Source: Pseudomonas sp. 10S4 (GTDB lineage Bacteria > Pseudomonadota > Gammaproteobacteria > Pseudomonadales > Pseudomonadaceae). From it: 64,000 nucleotides of DNA. A program made the position numbers and the translations under genes. The stretch lies in assembly GCF_034344865.1 (NCBI RefSeq), contig NZ_CP133774.1:1364001-1428000 (forward strand). The letters are read 5' to 3'. Below the pieces are notes generated by a model. The model was not told the origin of the DNA. It saw only the letters and a list, made by a program, of their open reading frames with translations, and did no database searches. This document shows positions 46,317 to 56,444 of this stretch, in pieces. Each line of letters opens with the position of its first letter. Position 1 is the stretch's first letter.

Positions 46317-47692
46317 ATGTCGGTACCCCCGCGTGCCGTTCAGCTTAACGAAGCGAACGCGTTCCTTAAGGAACATCCTGAGGTTCTGTACGTTGACCTT
46401 CTGATTGCGGATATGAATGGTGTGGTGCGCGGCAAGCGCATTGAACGCACCAGCCTCCACAAGGTTTACGAGAAAGGCATCAACCTGCCGGCCTCTCTAT
46501 TTGCTCTGGATATCAATGGCTCTACGGTGGAAAGCACCGGCCTGGGTCTGGACATCGGCGATGCTGACCGAATCTGCTATCCAATCCCCGACACCCTGTG
46601 CAATGAGCCTTGGCAGAAGCGCCCTACTGCGCAACTGTTAATGACCATGCACGAAATCGAAGGTGAACCTTTCTTCGCCGATCCTCGCGAAGTCTTGCGT
46701 CAAGTCGTGACCAAGTTCGATGACCTGGGTCTGACGATCTGCGCCGCGTTCGAACTGGAGTTCTACCTGATCGACCAGGAGAACGTGAACGGTCGACCGC
46801 AACCACCACGCTCGCCGATCTCCGGCAAACGTCCGCACTCGACACAGGTCTCCTGATCGACGACCTCGACGAATATGTCGATTGCCTCCAGGACATTCTG
46901 GAAGGTGCGAAAGAGCAAGGCATCCCGGCCGACGCCATCGTCAAGGAAAGTGCCCCGGCGCAGTTCGAAGTGAACCTGCACCACGTGGCCGACCCGATCA
47001 AGGCTTGCGACTACGCGGTACTGCTCAAGCGCCTGATCAAGAACATCGCCTACGACCATGAGATGGACACCACCTTCATGGCCAAGCCTTACCCAGGCCA
47101 GGCGGGTAACGGTCTGCACGTGCACATTTCGATTCTAGACAAAGACGGCAAGAATATTTTTGCCAGTGAGGATCCCGAGCAGAACGCCGCATTGCGTCAC
47201 GCGATCGGCGGTGTGCTCGAGACCCTACCGGCGCAGATGGCTTTCCTCTGCCCGAACGTCAACTCGTACCGTCGTTTCGGCGCACAGTTCTACGTGCCGA
47301 ACTCGCCGTGCTGGGGCCTGGACAACCGCACCGTAGCGATTCGCGTACCGACCGGCTCGTCCGATGCCGTACGTATCGAACACCGCGTTGCCGGCGCCGA
47401 TGCCAACCCGTACCTGCTGATGGCTTCGGTTCTGGCCGGTATTCACCACGGCTTGACCAACAAGATCGAGCCGGGCGCGCCCGTAGAAGGCAACTCCTAC
47501 GAGCAGAACGAGCAAAGCCTGCCGAACAACCTGCGCGACGCATTGCGTGAGCTGGACGACAGCGAAGTCATGGCCAAGTACATCGATCCGAAATACATCG
47601 ATATCTTTGTGGCCTGTAAGGAAAGTGAGCTGGAGGAGTTCGAACACTCCATCTCCGACCTTGAGTACAACTGGTACCTGCATACCGTGTAA
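46317..47692 (+). pseudogene. spuI: Glutamine-synthetase-family ligase; broken by a frameshift
   Basis: The gene divergent from the spu operon encodes a second PuuA-type glutamate-polyamine ligase. The first frame gives MSVPPRAVQLNEANAFLKEH, DLLIADMNGVVRGKRIER and the catalytic AAFELEFYLIDQEN. It stops at 46856 because one base is missing near 46851 (GTCTCCTGATC should be GTCTACCTGATC). The other frame continues with GNGLHVHISILDKDGKN, NRTVAIRVPTG, HRVAGADANPYLLMASVL and ends at 47692. Corrected length is 458 codons, normal for SpuI. Single missing A: sequencing error or true loss. Confidence 0.88.
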
Positions 47693-47709
47693 GTGGTTGC
47701 AGTAAAAAG

Positions 47710-47746
47710 AAACGCCGCCGGCTGATAAGGCCGACGGCGTTTTTTT
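47710..47746 (+). terminator. Rho-independent terminator after spuI
   Basis: Stem ACGCCG/CGGCGT with inner CCGGC/GCCG pairing and a TGATAAG loop, followed by seven T. It is 17 bases after the spuI stop. Confidence 0.92.
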
Positions 47747-47765
47747 ATGGCCGCCATCAACCCCT

Positions 47766-47898
47766 GTGGCGAGGGAGCTTGCTCCCGCTGGGTCGCGAAG
47801 CGACCCCAAAACCAGTCAATGCGGTGTGCCTGACAGAACCGCATTGCGTATTAAAGGGAGTCCTACGGCCTCCAACGGGAGCAAGCTCCCTCGCCACA
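47766..47898. repeat. Long inverted repeat, family B
   Basis: Bounded by GTGGCGAGGGAGCTTGCTCC and its inverted complement, with an inner GGGTCGCGAAGCGACCCC hairpin. It lies between spuI and the TetR gene. Confidence 0.88.
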
Positions 47899-47977
47899 GT
47901 GAATCACTGAGAGCCACAGGGGATATGGAACATCTCCCGCTCTGCGTACAATGCCCGCTGCCCCGCAGGAGACTCCA

Positions 47978-48616
47978 ATGACGCGCCCCGCCCCTATTCG
48001 CAAACCCCGCGCACGCAGCCAGGCCCGGATCGATTCGATACTCGATGCCGCCCGCACGCTGCTCGCCGCCGAGGGCGTGGCCAGCCTGTCGATCTACAGC
48101 GTCGCCGAGCGCGCGCAGATCCCGCCGTCCTCGGTCTACCACTTCTTCGCCAGCGTCCCGGCCCTGCTCGAAGCCTTGACCGCCGACGTCCACGCAGCAT
48201 TCCGCGCCTGCCTGCAAGCGCCGATCAACCACGAAGCCCTCCACAGCTGGCGTGACCTGTCACGACTGGTGGAACAGCGCATGCTCGACATCTACGGCGA
48301 AGACGCGGCCGCCCGGCAACTGATCCTCGCCCAGCACGGCCTGACCGAAGTCACCCAGGCCGACCGCCAGCACGACATCGAACTGGGCGACCTGATGCAC
48401 AAACTGTTCGATCACCACTTCGAGCTGCCGAGGCTGCCGATGGATGTGGATGTGTTTGCGTTGGCGATGGAGCTGGGAGATCGGGTGTATGCGCGCTCGG
48501 TGCAACTGCATGGGCAGATCACACCGCGCATGGCTGAGGAAGGGATGCGGGTGTTTGATGCGTATTTGGGGCTTTATCTGCCGCCCTACTTGCCCAAGCG
48601 CACCCTTTCAGCCTGA
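47978..48616 (+). CDS. TetR-family transcriptional regulator
   Basis: A 212-residue regulator with a basic N-terminus (MTRPAPIRKPRARSQARIDSI) and the TetR helix-turn-helix at about residues 17-60 (SIYSVAERAQIPPSSVYHFFAS). The C-terminal ligand domain is not recognisable. The target genes are unknown. The start at 47978 has AGGAG upstream; an ATG at 47951 is in frame but weaker. It is a single gene between spuI and ssuF. Confidence 0.88.
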   Translation: MTRPAPIRKPRARSQARIDSILDAARTLLAAEGVASLSIYSVAERAQIPPSSVYHFFASVPALLEALTADVHAAFRACLQAPINHEALHSWRDLSRLVEQRMLDIYGEDAAARQLILAQHGLTEVTQADRQHDIELGDLMHKLFDHHFELPRLPMDVDVFALAMELGDRVYARSVQLHGQITPRMAEEGMRVFDAYLGLYLPPYLPKRTLSA

Positions 48617-48636
48617 GTTCTCTAGTGGCTTCAATG

Positions 48637-48738
48637 GCCTCTTCGCGAGCAAGCCCGCTCCCACAATTGATCTTCAATGAGCATGGAATTTGTGTTCGGC
48701 ACAAATCCCCTGTGGGAGCGGGCTTGCTCGCGAATGCC
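48637..48738. repeat. REP doublet, family A
   Basis: Inverted GGAGCGGGCTTGCTCGCGAA units lie between the convergent TetR gene and ssuF. Confidence 0.9.
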
Positions 48739-48819
48739 ACACCACCGAACTCACTGATTCACTCGCATAAAAATCCCCGAAGGGCTCACACCCTCCAGGG
48801 TTGTTCGTAATGCACGCGT

Positions 48820-49035
48820 TTACAACTTGGCGATCGACACCTCGGTGGATTTCACGAACGCGATTACTTCGCTGCCGACCACCAGTTCCAGCTCTTTCAC
48901 CGAACGGGTGGTGATCACTGAAGTGACGATCCCGGAAGCGGTTTGCACGTCGATTTCCGACAGCACGTCACCCAGCACGATTTCTTTGATCGAGCCTTTG
49001 AACTGGTTACGAACGTTGATGGCTTTGATAGTCAT
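48820..49035 (-). CDS. ssuF: Molybdopterin-binding-like (Mop/TOBE) protein of the ssu operon
   Basis: A 71-residue protein that is one Mop-type TOBE domain: MTIKAINVRNQFKGSIKEIVLG, then IDVQTASGIVTSVITTRSV and VGSEVIAFVKSTEVSIAKL. Such domains bind molybdate or oxyanions. In Pseudomonas the last gene of ssuEADCBF encodes this protein, needed for growth on some sulfonates and sulfate esters. A longer frame from 49242 is only an artefact read inside ssuB. It follows ssuB after a 34-base gap. Confidence 0.9.
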   Translation of the reverse strand: MTIKAINVRNQFKGSIKEIVLGDVLSEIDVQTASGIVTSVITTRSVKELELVVGSEVIAFVKSTEVSIAKL

Positions 49036-49069
49036 GATGTTGATTCCTGTCGTTGAGATGAGGCGTGAG

Positions 49070-49876
49070 TTATTGCGCCCAGCGCAGTTGCGTAGGCAAT
49101 GGTGAAACAGGTTCCGGCTCCGGCGGCTCGCCGGGCAGTGACAGCACACGGTTGAGGACTTCGGTTTCCAGCGCCGCCAGCCGATGGGAGCCACGAACCC
49201 GAGGGCGCGGCAGTTCCACGTGCAGGTCGAGGCCGACTTCACCCTCTTCGATCAGGATCACCCGATCGGCAATCGCCACCGCTTCACTGACGTCGTGGGT
49301 CACCAGCAACACGGTGAAACCGTGCTTTTGCCAGAGCCGTTCGATCAGTTGCTGCATTTCAATTCGGGTCAGGGCATCCAGGGCGCCTAGGGGTTCGTCC
49401 AGCAGCAGCAAGCGCGGTTGATGGATCAGCGCGCGGGCCAGGGCCACACGTTGCTTCTGGCCACCGGACAAGGCCGCCGGCCACTCATTGGCACGATCCG
49501 CCAGGCCTACCGACTCCAACGCGTCCAGTGCTTGTGGTCGCCAGTTGCCCTTGAGCCCGAGGCCGACGTTGTCGATAACCTTTTTCCATGGCAGCAGACG
49601 CGCTTCCTGGAACATCAATCGCGTGTCTTCCCGGGCATCACTCAAAGGCGCAGAACCGGCCAGCAATTCGCCGCCCGTGGGCAGGTCGAGACCAGCGAGC
49701 AAGCGCAGCAAAGTGCTTTTGCCGCAACCGCTGCGACCGACCACGGCGACGAATTGACCGGCCGGAATGTGCAGGTCGATCTCGCGCAGTACCTGCCGCG
49801 AACCAAAAGTCTTTTGCAGTTTGCGCACCGCCAGCGGAATCCCGCGCAGCAGGCGTGGAGGTTGTTGAGCAGTCAT
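49070..49876 (-). CDS. ssuB: Aliphatic sulfonate ABC transporter, ATP-binding protein
   Basis: A 268-residue ABC ATPase of the nitrate/sulfonate class. Walker A is in [20 protein letters not shown], the signature is [15 protein letters not shown], Walker B is [12 protein letters not shown], and [13 protein letters not shown] gives the H-loop. It powers SsuC. The start at 49876 overlaps the ssuC stop by four bases; the longer frame to 50092 has no family similarity at its N-terminus. Confidence 0.93.
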   Translation of the reverse strand: MTAQQPPRLLRGIPLAVRKLQKTFGSRQVLREIDLHIPAGQFVAVVGRSGCGKSTLLRLLAGLDLPTGGELLAGSAPLSDAREDTRLMFQEARLLPWKKVIDNVGLGLKGNWRPQALDALESVGLADRANEWPAALSGGQKQRVALARALIHQPRLLLLDEPLGALDALTRIEMQQLIERLWQKHGFTVLLVTHDVSEAVAIADRVILIEEGEVGLDLHVELPRPRVRGSHRLAALETEVLNRVLSLPGEPPEPEPVSPLPTQLRWAQ

Positions 49877-50655
49877 GCGGCACCTCCTTTGGCAACCTGA
49901 TACGCCGGATGCCAGCGTAGCCAGACACGCTCCAGTCCACGGGCCGCAAGGTCGGCCAGTTTGCCGAGCACCGCGTACAACAGAATCGCCAGCACCACCA
50001 CGTCGGTCTGCAAGAACTCTCGCGCATTCATCGCCAGATAGCCGATGCCGGAGCTGGCGGAAATGGTTTCGGCGACGATCAGCGTCAGCCACATAAAGCC
50101 CAGCGCGAAACGCACACCGACCAGAATCGAAGGCAGTGCACCCGGCAGGATCACCTGACGGAACAGACTGAAACCGGACAAGCCGTAACTGCGCGCCATC
50201 TCCACCAGCGCCGGATCGACGTTGCGGATGCCGTGATAGGTATTGAGGTAGATCGGGAACAACGTGCCCAACGCCACCAGGAAAATCTTCGCCGACTCAT
50301 CGATGCCGAACCAGAGGATCACCAGTGGAATCAGCGCCAGGTGCGGTACGTTACGGATCATCTGTACCGAACTGTCGAGCAGGCGCTCGCCCCACTTCGA
50401 CAAGCCGGTGATGAAGCCCAACGCCAGACCAATGCTGCCGCCAATGGTGAAACCCAGCGCCGCACGCCAGCCACTGATGGCGAGGTGAGTCCAGATTTCG
50501 CCGCTGCGCACCAGGCTCACGCCGGCTTCGATCACCGCGATGGGTGCCGGCAGAATCCGTGTCGACAACCAACCCGCCGACACCGATAACTGCCACACCG
50601 CCAGCAACAACACCGGCAACGCCCAGGGCGCGAGGGTGTGGATAATTTTCTTCAT
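49873..50655 (-). CDS. ssuC: Aliphatic sulfonate ABC transporter, permease
   Basis: A 260-residue inner-membrane permease with about six helices. The EAA-like loop is in [20 protein letters not shown], and [22 protein letters not shown] is characteristic of the SsuC/TauC/NrtB group. It imports sulfonates delivered by SsuA. It overlaps ssuB (ATGA), and ssuD ends nine bases upstream. Confidence 0.93.
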   Translation of the reverse strand: MKKIIHTLAPWALPVLLLAVWQLSVSAGWLSTRILPAPIAVIEAGVSLVRSGEIWTHLAISGWRAALGFTIGGSIGLALGFITGLSKWGERLLDSSVQMIRNVPHLALIPLVILWFGIDESAKIFLVALGTLFPIYLNTYHGIRNVDPALVEMARSYGLSGFSLFRQVILPGALPSILVGVRFALGFMWLTLIVAETISASSGIGYLAMNAREFLQTDVVVLAILLYAVLGKLADLAARGLERVWLRWHPAYQVAKGGAA

Positions 50656-50664
50656 GGCGGCGCC

Positions 50665-51813
50665 TCAGCTCTGGGACGCGGCTTTAGGGAGGATGTCGTT
50701 GGCCACCATCTCGCCAAACGGGCTGACGAAGTTGGCACCTTGGGGCTGTTCCGGGCGCTGCACGTCAATGTGCGGGAACAGCAATTCGGCGACGCGGTAA
50801 GCCTCTTCCAGGTGTGGATAACCGGAGAAGATGAACGTGTCGATGCCCAGGTCCGCGTATTCCTTCATGCGCGCGGCCACGGTCGGGCCATCGCCCACCA
50901 ATGCGGTGCCGGCGCCGCCGCGCACCAAGCCAACACCGGCCCAGAGATTGGGGCTGACTTCCAGGTTGTCGCGGCTACCGCCATGCAGTGCGGCCATACG
51001 TTGCTGACCCACCGAATCGAACCGCGACAGCGAAGCCTGGGCCCGAGCGATGGTCTCGTCGTCCACATGGGAGATCAGTCGATCCGCCGCGGCCCACGCT
51101 TCCTCGTTGGTTTCACGCACGATCACATGCAGGCGAATGCCGAAGCGTACGGTGCGACCGAGCTTCGCGGCTTTGGCCCGCACTTGCTCAATTTTCTCGG
51201 CCACGGCGGCCGGTGGTTCGCCCCAGGTCAGGACCATTTCCACCTGTTCGGCGGCCAGGTCCTGCGCGGCTTCCGACGAACCACCGAAGTACAGCGGCGG
51301 ACGCGGTCGCTGGATCGGCGGATAGAGCAACTTGGCGCCCTTAACGCTGATGTGCTGGCCGTCGTAATCGACGGTTTCGCCTTCCAGCACGCGGCGCCAG
51401 ATGCGGGTGAATTCTACCGAGGCCTGATAACGCTCTTCGTGGCTGAGGAACAAACCGTCGCCGGCCAATTCATCCGGATCACCACCCGTCACCAGGTTGA
51501 ACAGCGCACGACCGCCGGACAAGCGATCCAGTGTCGCCGCTTGCCGCGCGGCCACCGTTGGGGAAATGATCCCGGGGCGCAGGGCGACAAGGAATTTCAA
51601 ACGCTGGGTGACCGGGATCAGCGACGCGGCCACCAGCCACGAGTCTTCGCAAGAGCGACCGGTGGGAATCAGCACACCGCCGAAACCCAGGCGATCCGCC
51701 GCTTGGGCGATCTGTTGCAGGTAACCGTGGTCAACGGCGCGAGCGCCTTCGGCGGTGCCAAGGTAATGGCCGTCGCCGTGGGTAGGCAGGAACCAGAAAA
51801 TATTGAGGCTCAT
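50665..51813 (-). CDS. ssuD: FMNH2-dependent alkanesulfonate monooxygenase
   Basis: Oxidatively cleaves alkanesulfonates to sulfite and aldehyde, using FMNH2 from SsuE. The 382-residue TIM-barrel protein begins [31 protein letters not shown], the SsuD start, and has [32 protein letters not shown] and [22 protein letters not shown]. It belongs to the bacterial-luciferase-like class. It is between ssuA and ssuC. Confidence 0.95.
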   Translation of the reverse strand: MSLNIFWFLPTHGDGHYLGTAEGARAVDHGYLQQIAQAADRLGFGGVLIPTGRSCEDSWLVAASLIPVTQRLKFLVALRPGIISPTVAARQAATLDRLSGGRALFNLVTGGDPDELAGDGLFLSHEERYQASVEFTRIWRRVLEGETVDYDGQHISVKGAKLLYPPIQRPRPPLYFGGSSEAAQDLAAEQVEMVLTWGEPPAAVAEKIEQVRAKAAKLGRTVRFGIRLHVIVRETNEEAWAAADRLISHVDDETIARAQASLSRFDSVGQQRMAALHGGSRDNLEVSPNLWAGVGLVRGGAGTALVGDGPTVAARMKEYADLGIDTFIFSGYPHLEEAYRVAELLFPHIDVQRPEQPQGANFVSPFGEMVANDILPKAASQS

Positions 51814-51838
51814 GGAGTGGTCTCCTTAGGAAATCGAA

Positions 51839-52804
51839 TTACTGCGCTTTGGCAACGGCTGCCGGTGGCGTCCAGATCACGTCTTTGATGCTCAAGGGCT
51901 TGGGAATCAGCTTGAGCTGGTAGAAGCTGTCGGCGATTTTCTGTTGGGCGGCGACCACTTCCGGCGTGAGGAACAACGCGCCGTAGCCCTGGCGTTTCAC
52001 CGAGGTCAGGGTGATGTCTGCCGGCAGGCCGAGCAGAGGCGAAACTTGTTTGGTGACGTCTTCGGGATTGGCCTTGGACCATTCACCGACCGCGCGCACT
52101 TCCTCGACAAGGGCCTTGATCACCTCGGGATTTTTCTGCGCGTAGGGTTTGGTCGCCAGGTAGAACTGATGGTTGTCGACGATGCCCTGGCCATCGCGCA
52201 GGGTGCGCGCTTGCAGTTGCTGTTCGGCGGCAGCCTGGTACGGGTCCCAGATCACCCAGGCATCGACGCTGCCGCGCTCGAACGCAGCGCGGGCATCGGC
52301 GGGCGGCAGGAATACGGTCTGGATGTCGGTGTATTTGAGGCCGGCGTCTTCCAGCGCCCGGACCAATAGGTAGTGAACATTGGAGCCTTTGTTCAGGACG
52401 ACTTTCTTGCCCTTGAGGTCCGCTACGGATTTGATTGTCGAGTCCTTCGGCACCAGGATCGCTTCGCTGTGCGGCGCTGGCGGTTCGTAGGCGACGTAGA
52501 GCAGATCGGCGCCGGCCGCCTGGGCGAATACCGGAGGCGTTTCACCGGTGACACCGAAGTCGATGGAGCCGACGTTCAGGCCTTCCAGCAGCTGCGGGCC
52601 GCCGGGGAATTCAGTCCATTGCACGTCCACACCTTGGGCGGCGAGGCGTTTTTCCAACGTGCCTTTGGCTTTGAGCAGCACCAGGGTGCCGTACTTTTGA
52701 TAGCCGATTCGCAAAGTCTCGGCTTGTGCTTGAGAAATAACGCCGAAGGACACAGCCGCCACAAACAGAGCGACCAGACCACGACGCAAAATGACAGTGC
52801 GCAT
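51839..52804 (-). CDS. ssuA: Aliphatic sulfonate-binding periplasmic protein
   Basis: A 321-residue binding protein with a cleavable signal peptide (about residues 1-28, ending AQA). The mature start ETLRIGYQKYGTLVLLKAKGTLEKRL and the sequence GGPQLLEGLNVGSIDFGVTGETPPVFAQAAG are typical for SsuA/TauA. It captures sulfonates and passes them to SsuC/SsuB. It lies just upstream of ssuD and downstream of ssuE (101-base gap). Confidence 0.94.
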   Translation of the reverse strand: MRTVILRRGLVALFVAAVSFGVISQAQAETLRIGYQKYGTLVLLKAKGTLEKRLAAQGVDVQWTEFPGGPQLLEGLNVGSIDFGVTGETPPVFAQAAGADLLYVAYEPPAPHSEAILVPKDSTIKSVADLKGKKVVLNKGSNVHYLLVRALEDAGLKYTDIQTVFLPPADARAAFERGSVDAWVIWDPYQAAAEQQLQARTLRDGQGIVDNHQFYLATKPYAQKNPEVIKALVEEVRAVGEWSKANPEDVTKQVSPLLGLPADITLTSVKRQGYGALFLTPEVVAAQQKIADSFYQLKLIPKPLSIKDVIWTPPAAVAKAQ

Positions 52805-52905
52805 AGCGCTCTCCTATTTGCTGTTGGGTTTTGGCTGCACCTGCTTGGCCGTTAGCGGCTGAGTAAGGTGAGGACTTCAAATTCAGGGGTGGCTTAAGTG
52901 CCGGC

Positions 52906-53499
52906 TTAAATGCTCCAGCGAGCACTCAACAAACGTTCGTTCAGCAGGTTCGGGTCGATCGGCTTGGGCCGTCGCGCCATGGCGCTGAAAAACAGCTCCA
53001 GTGATTCATTCAGTCGTTCTTCCAACTCGGGCGCCAACAGCGCCTGGGCGCTGCCTTCGCCGTAAGCGATCTGGCTGTCCACGGCGAAAATCCCGTGGAG
53101 CATTTCCTGGGCCTTCAATGCCGAGAGCACTGGTTTGAGTGCGTAGTCCACCGCCAACATGTGGGCGATGCTGCCGCCGGTGGCCATTGGCAACACCACT
53201 TTGTGGGCCAGGGCCCGCTCGGGGAGCAGATCCAATACAGTTTTCAGAGCGCCGGAGAACGATGCCTTGTAGACCGGCGTGGCGATGAGCAGGCCATCGG
53301 CGTTTTCAATCTGTTGCAGCAGGTCGATCACCTTCGGGCTGTCGAAGCGGGCATGCAGCAAGTCTTCAGCCGGGAAGTCCCGTACCTGATAACTCACCAC
53401 TTCCACACCTTGTTCTTGCAACCAGCGCTGCGAACGCTCCAGCAGCACCCCGGAACGAGAGCGTTGGCTGGGGCTGCCACCGAGTGAGACGACCAGCAT
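52906..53499 (-). CDS. ssuE: NAD(P)H-dependent FMN reductase
   Basis: Supplies FMNH2 to SsuD. The 197-residue flavodoxin-like protein starts [22 protein letters not shown] (phosphate-binding SGSPSxxSRS-type loop) and has [40 protein letters not shown], the flavin-binding and dimer region. It is the first gene of ssuEADCBF and so the promoter-proximal one. Confidence 0.94.
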   Translation of the reverse strand: MLVVSLGGSPSQRSRSGVLLERSQRWLQEQGVEVVSYQVRDFPAEDLLHARFDSPKVIDLLQQIENADGLLIATPVYKASFSGALKTVLDLLPERALAHKVVLPMATGGSIAHMLAVDYALKPVLSALKAQEMLHGIFAVDSQIAYGEGSAQALLAPELEERLNESLELFFSAMARRPKPIDPNLLNERLLSARWSI

Positions 53500-53649
53500 T
53501 CAGATGATTCCTTGAGCGGTGTTAGCGATTCGCCGTGCGCGATCTCGCTTTGATGGAAGTGACCTTAACAGGTGATTTATATATCCATAAATCATATTTA
53601 TTCATTTAGTTATTCTTTGTAGATCTATACAGAACACCCAAATTCAGGC
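53500..53649 (-). promoter_or_regulatory. AT-rich ssu promoter region
   Basis: This stretch is strikingly AT-rich compared with its surroundings. It holds GAATAAATATGATTTAT on the minus strand (53587-53603), almost the same as GAATAAATATCGATTTAT upstream of lsfA, and an AAAGAAT motif (53612-53618). It is a candidate site for CysB or another sulfur-starvation activator. No coding signal is visible. Together with the terminator and REP to 53814 it makes a 315-base gap. Confidence 0.55.
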
Positions 53650-53672
53650 AAAAAAAGGCCGTCGAAACGGCC
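53650..53672 (-). terminator. Rho-independent terminator of lsfA
   Basis: Reading on the minus strand, a GGCCGT/ACGGCC stem with a TTCG loop is followed by seven T. It sits downstream of lsfA and upstream of the ssu promoter and keeps the two units apart. Confidence 0.9.
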
Positions 53673-53704
53673 TGAAATCCCCTGCTTTGAGAATGCATGC
53701 CCCA

Positions 53705-53800
53705 CCTGTAGGAGCGAGGCTTGCCCGCGCAGGCGTCATCATGGCCAGCATCAATGTCGGACGTGATGGCCTCTTCGCGGGCAAGCCTCGCTCCTACAGG
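53705..53800. repeat. REP doublet, family A (TAGGAGCGAGGCTTG variant)
   Basis: Inverted CTGTAGGAGCGAGGCTTGCC units lie between lsfA and its terminator, so they are part of the lsfA mRNA 3' end. Confidence 0.9.
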
Positions 53801-53814
53801 GGCAGTATTTCAGA

Positions 53815-54453
53815 TCAACGATTCGGTTGCGGCGTCAGGCGCAGGTACGGTTTCACCGCGCGATAACCCTTGGGAAAGCGTTTCTTGATTTCGTCTTCGT
53901 CCTTGAGCGACGGCACGATCACCACTTCATCACCGTTCTGCCAGTTGGCCGGGGTGGCCACTTTGTAGTTATCGGTGAGTTGCAGCGAGTCGATCACCCG
54001 CAGGATTTCATGAAAGTTGCGACCGGTGCTGGCCGGATAAGTGATGGTCAACCGAACCTTCTTGTTCGGGTCGATTACGAACAGCGAGCGCACCGTCAGG
54101 GTGTCGTTGGCATTCGGGTGAATCAGGTCGTACAGGTCCGAGACCTTGCGATCAGCGTCGGCCAGGATCGGGAAGTTGACGATCGTGTTCTGGGTTTCGT
54201 TGATGTCCTCGATCCACTTGTGGTGCGAGTCCACCGGGTCGACGGACAGCGCGATGGCTTTTACGCCGCGCAGGGCAAATTCATCCTTGAGCTTGGCGGT
54301 GAAGCCCAGTTCGGTGGTGCACACCGGGGTGAAGTCCGCCGGGTGGGAAAACAGCACGCCCCAGCTATCACCCAGCCATTCGTGGAAACGGATGGTGCCG
54401 GCGCTGGAATCCTGTTCGAAGTCGGGGGCGATGTCGCCAAGTCTGAGGCTCAT
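53815..54453 (-). CDS. lsfA: 1-Cys peroxiredoxin
   Basis: A 212-residue Prx6-type peroxidase with peroxidatic cysteine C45 in SHPADFTPVCTTELG, matching the position known for Pseudomonas LsfA. It reduces hydroperoxides; the family was found as a sulfate-starvation-induced protein in Pseudomonas. The gene lies next to ssuEADCBF on the same strand but with its own terminator and an AT-rich upstream region. It probably protects against oxidative by-products of sulfonate oxygenases. Confidence 0.94.
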   Translation of the reverse strand: MSLRLGDIAPDFEQDSSAGTIRFHEWLGDSWGVLFSHPADFTPVCTTELGFTAKLKDEFALRGVKAIALSVDPVDSHHKWIEDINETQNTIVNFPILADADRKVSDLYDLIHPNANDTLTVRSLFVIDPNKKVRLTITYPASTGRNFHEILRVIDSLQLTDNYKVATPANWQNGDEVVIVPSLKDEDEIKKRFPKGYRAVKPYLRLTPQPNR

Positions 54454-54685
54454 GGTGCTGCTCCTGGTGAGTGCTTGATGAGCTCAACTGTGCCTGTGTT
54501 TCTTATAGTTTAAAAAGAATAAATATCGATTTATTTAGATCATAAATGAATATTAAAGATCTGTTCACTGGACCTGCACGGTCATCGAGACGAACATCGC
54601 TCACAAGGTTCGAGAAGGCCTTGAGTAGCTGCACAGAGGGGAATTTCGGGGAAGGTTTACGGGGGTGAGCCTGACTCGGAAATGT
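54454..54685 (-). promoter_or_regulatory. AT-rich upstream region of lsfA
   Basis: It contains AAAAAGAAT (54512-54520) overlapping GAATAAATATCGATTTAT (54518-54535), a near copy of the motif before ssuE. The element is quasi-palindromic and a candidate binding site for a sulfur regulator. No gene is seen between lsfA and the porin terminator. Confidence 0.5.
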
Positions 54686-54724
54686 AAAAGCCCCGCTCGG
54701 CGTGGTGCCGGGCGGGGCTTTTTT
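54686..54724. terminator. Rho-independent terminator after the porin gene
   Basis: Stem AAAAGCCCCGC/GCGGGGCTTTT with a GC-rich loop and flanking A and T runs, 25 bases beyond the porin stop on the minus strand. The structure could act in both directions. Confidence 0.93.
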
Positions 54725-54748
54725 ACTCAGACTTACAAGGTCACGCTA

Positions 54749-56080
54749 TTACAACAGCGGGATCGAGTAGCTGACGATCAGACGGTTTTCGTCTTGATCG
54801 CGAGTGCTGGCCAGGTCGGTGCGCCACATGGCGTTCTTCCAGGCAACACCGAGGTTTTTCAGCGGACCTTGTGGAACAACATAACCTACGGTCAGGTCAC
54901 GTTCCCACTCGGTCTTCTCACCAGCGGTGCTGTCGATGTTGTTGCCACGCAGGTAGATCACACCAGCAGTCAGGCCTGGCAGGCCGACTTTGGCGAAGTC
55001 ATAGGCATAGCGAGCTTGCCAGGTACGTTCGCCAGCACGGGCAAACTTCTGGATCTGCATGTCGGTGATGGTGCTGTTGGACGAGCCGTCACCCTGGTTC
55101 AGCCAAGGGAAGTCGCTGTCGCCCTTGGTGTACTGGTAGCCGCCGCCGAAGGTGTGACCTTCAACCGAGTACAAGGCCAGGTAGCTGTAAAGGTCGTTGT
55201 CGACTTTACCAGCGGTTTTGGTCTTGTTGTCCGGATAGTAACCGGAGGTGAAGTAGGCAGCAGTATCGCCGTTGGCACCGTTGTCGCGGCTGCGGTAGTA
55301 ACGCAGGTCACTTTTCAGGACGCCAGGACCGATGGACCAGTTGTGCACCAGGCCCAGGAAGTTCTGCGAGTAGAAGTCTTTCAGCTCACCGTAGTAGTAC
55401 GAAGCGGTCAGATCCTTGGTGATCTTGTAGTCAGCGCCAGCGTAGTAGAACTTGTTGCTGAACTGGCCGGTGTCGTAGTTGGAGCCTTTGTTGGCGCCAG
55501 CGATCGACAGATCTGCATCGTTGCTGGAGTTACGGCCTTTGGCGGACTCGATTTGACCAGCGGTCAGGGTCAGGTCTTTGATTTCGTTCGAAGTGAGCTG
55601 ACCACCGGTGAAGGTTTGTGGCAGCAGACGACCATCGTTGTACTTGATGACCGGGTTGTTCGGCATCAGGGTGCCGACTTTCAGTTCGGTCTGGGAGATC
55701 TTGACCTTACCGGTCAGACCCAGGCTTCCGAAGTCTGGAACAGCACTGTTGCCATCGCTCGGGAACACGGTGCCGCCAGAAGAAGTGCCGCTGGAGTTAC
55801 CGCTCTTGGCCGGGCTGGAATCCAGACGCACGCCGTACAGGCCGATCGCATCAACGCCGAACTGAACAGTACCTTGGGTGTAACCCGAGATGAAACGCAG
55901 ATCGAAGCCTTGGCCCCACTCTTCGTTCTTGTTCGCGCCAGTGCCATCGCGGTTATCGGTGTTGATGTAGAAGTTACGCAGACCCAAGGTAGCCTTGCTG
56001 TCTTCGATGAAACCGGCGGCGCCTGCCTGCTGCGCCAAAACCCCTACGGCCACTGCCAGGGCCAAAGTGGACTTGTTCAT
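54749..56080 (-). CDS. OprD-family outer-membrane porin
   Basis: A 443-residue porin with a signal peptide of about 21 residues (ends AQQAGAAGF). The mature protein starts IEDSKATLGLRNFYIN and shows the alternating strand pattern, a WGQGFDLRFISGYTQGTVQFGVDAIGLYGVRLD region, and an aromatic-rich end (NRLIVSYSIPLL) typical of OprD. OprD porins pass amino acids or organic acids; here the neighbours suggest sulfonates or sulfate esters, an inference from context. It has its own terminator, and is divergent from the TauA-like gene. Confidence 0.9.
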   Translation of the reverse strand: MNKSTLALAVAVGVLAQQAGAAGFIEDSKATLGLRNFYINTDNRDGTGANKNEEWGQGFDLRFISGYTQGTVQFGVDAIGLYGVRLDSSPAKSGNSSGTSSGGTVFPSDGNSAVPDFGSLGLTGKVKISQTELKVGTLMPNNPVIKYNDGRLLPQTFTGGQLTSNEIKDLTLTAGQIESAKGRNSSNDADLSIAGANKGSNYDTGQFSNKFYYAGADYKITKDLTASYYYGELKDFYSQNFLGLVHNWSIGPGVLKSDLRYYRSRDNGANGDTAAYFTSGYYPDNKTKTAGKVDNDLYSYLALYSVEGHTFGGGYQYTKGDSDFPWLNQGDGSSNSTITDMQIQKFARAGERTWQARYAYDFAKVGLPGLTAGVIYLRGNNIDSTAGEKTEWERDLTVGYVVPQGPLKNLGVAWKNAMWRTDLASTRDQDENRLIVSYSIPLL

Positions 56081-56444
56081 TGTTTCGCTCCTCTCGTTCT
56101 AATTCTTGTGTATCTGGTCCTGGGTCGTATGCCCTGGATCCGAAGATGCGCGATTAGCGCCAGACCGTGACCAATAAGTCAATCGTTACCAACCATGTCT
56201 ACGACCTTCGTCTAACCGCAGTGATTTGGTCCCTGCAGGGTAATGAATTACTCATAAACCCAAAAAGAATTATTTCATTCTTTTTCATACCGCAATGGAA
56301 TATAGCTCATCACTGCGAAACCGCACCGGGACATCAGGTATCGGCTCATAAGCTAATTACTAAATGGTATTTATTAGCCTTTTTTTAGATCGCTTAGCGT
56401 TGACACATCTTCAATTCGTCAACCCCTATCGAAAAGGCGACGCC
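56081..56444. promoter_or_regulatory. Divergent porin/TauA-like promoter region
   Basis: This 364-base gap has no gene. It is AT-rich and contains a perfect inverted repeat, AAAAAGAAT and ATTCTTTTT (56262-56285), with a six-base centre. The same AAAAAGAAT occurs upstream of lsfA, and AAAGAAT upstream of ssuE. It should hold both promoters, and the repeat is a candidate operator for a shared sulfur regulator. Confidence 0.5.

Noticed and set aside
54665..56170. A 501-codon open frame on the plus strand, opposite the OprD porin
   Set aside because: Shadow of a clear porin with a signal peptide and terminator; no known motif in the reverse frame.
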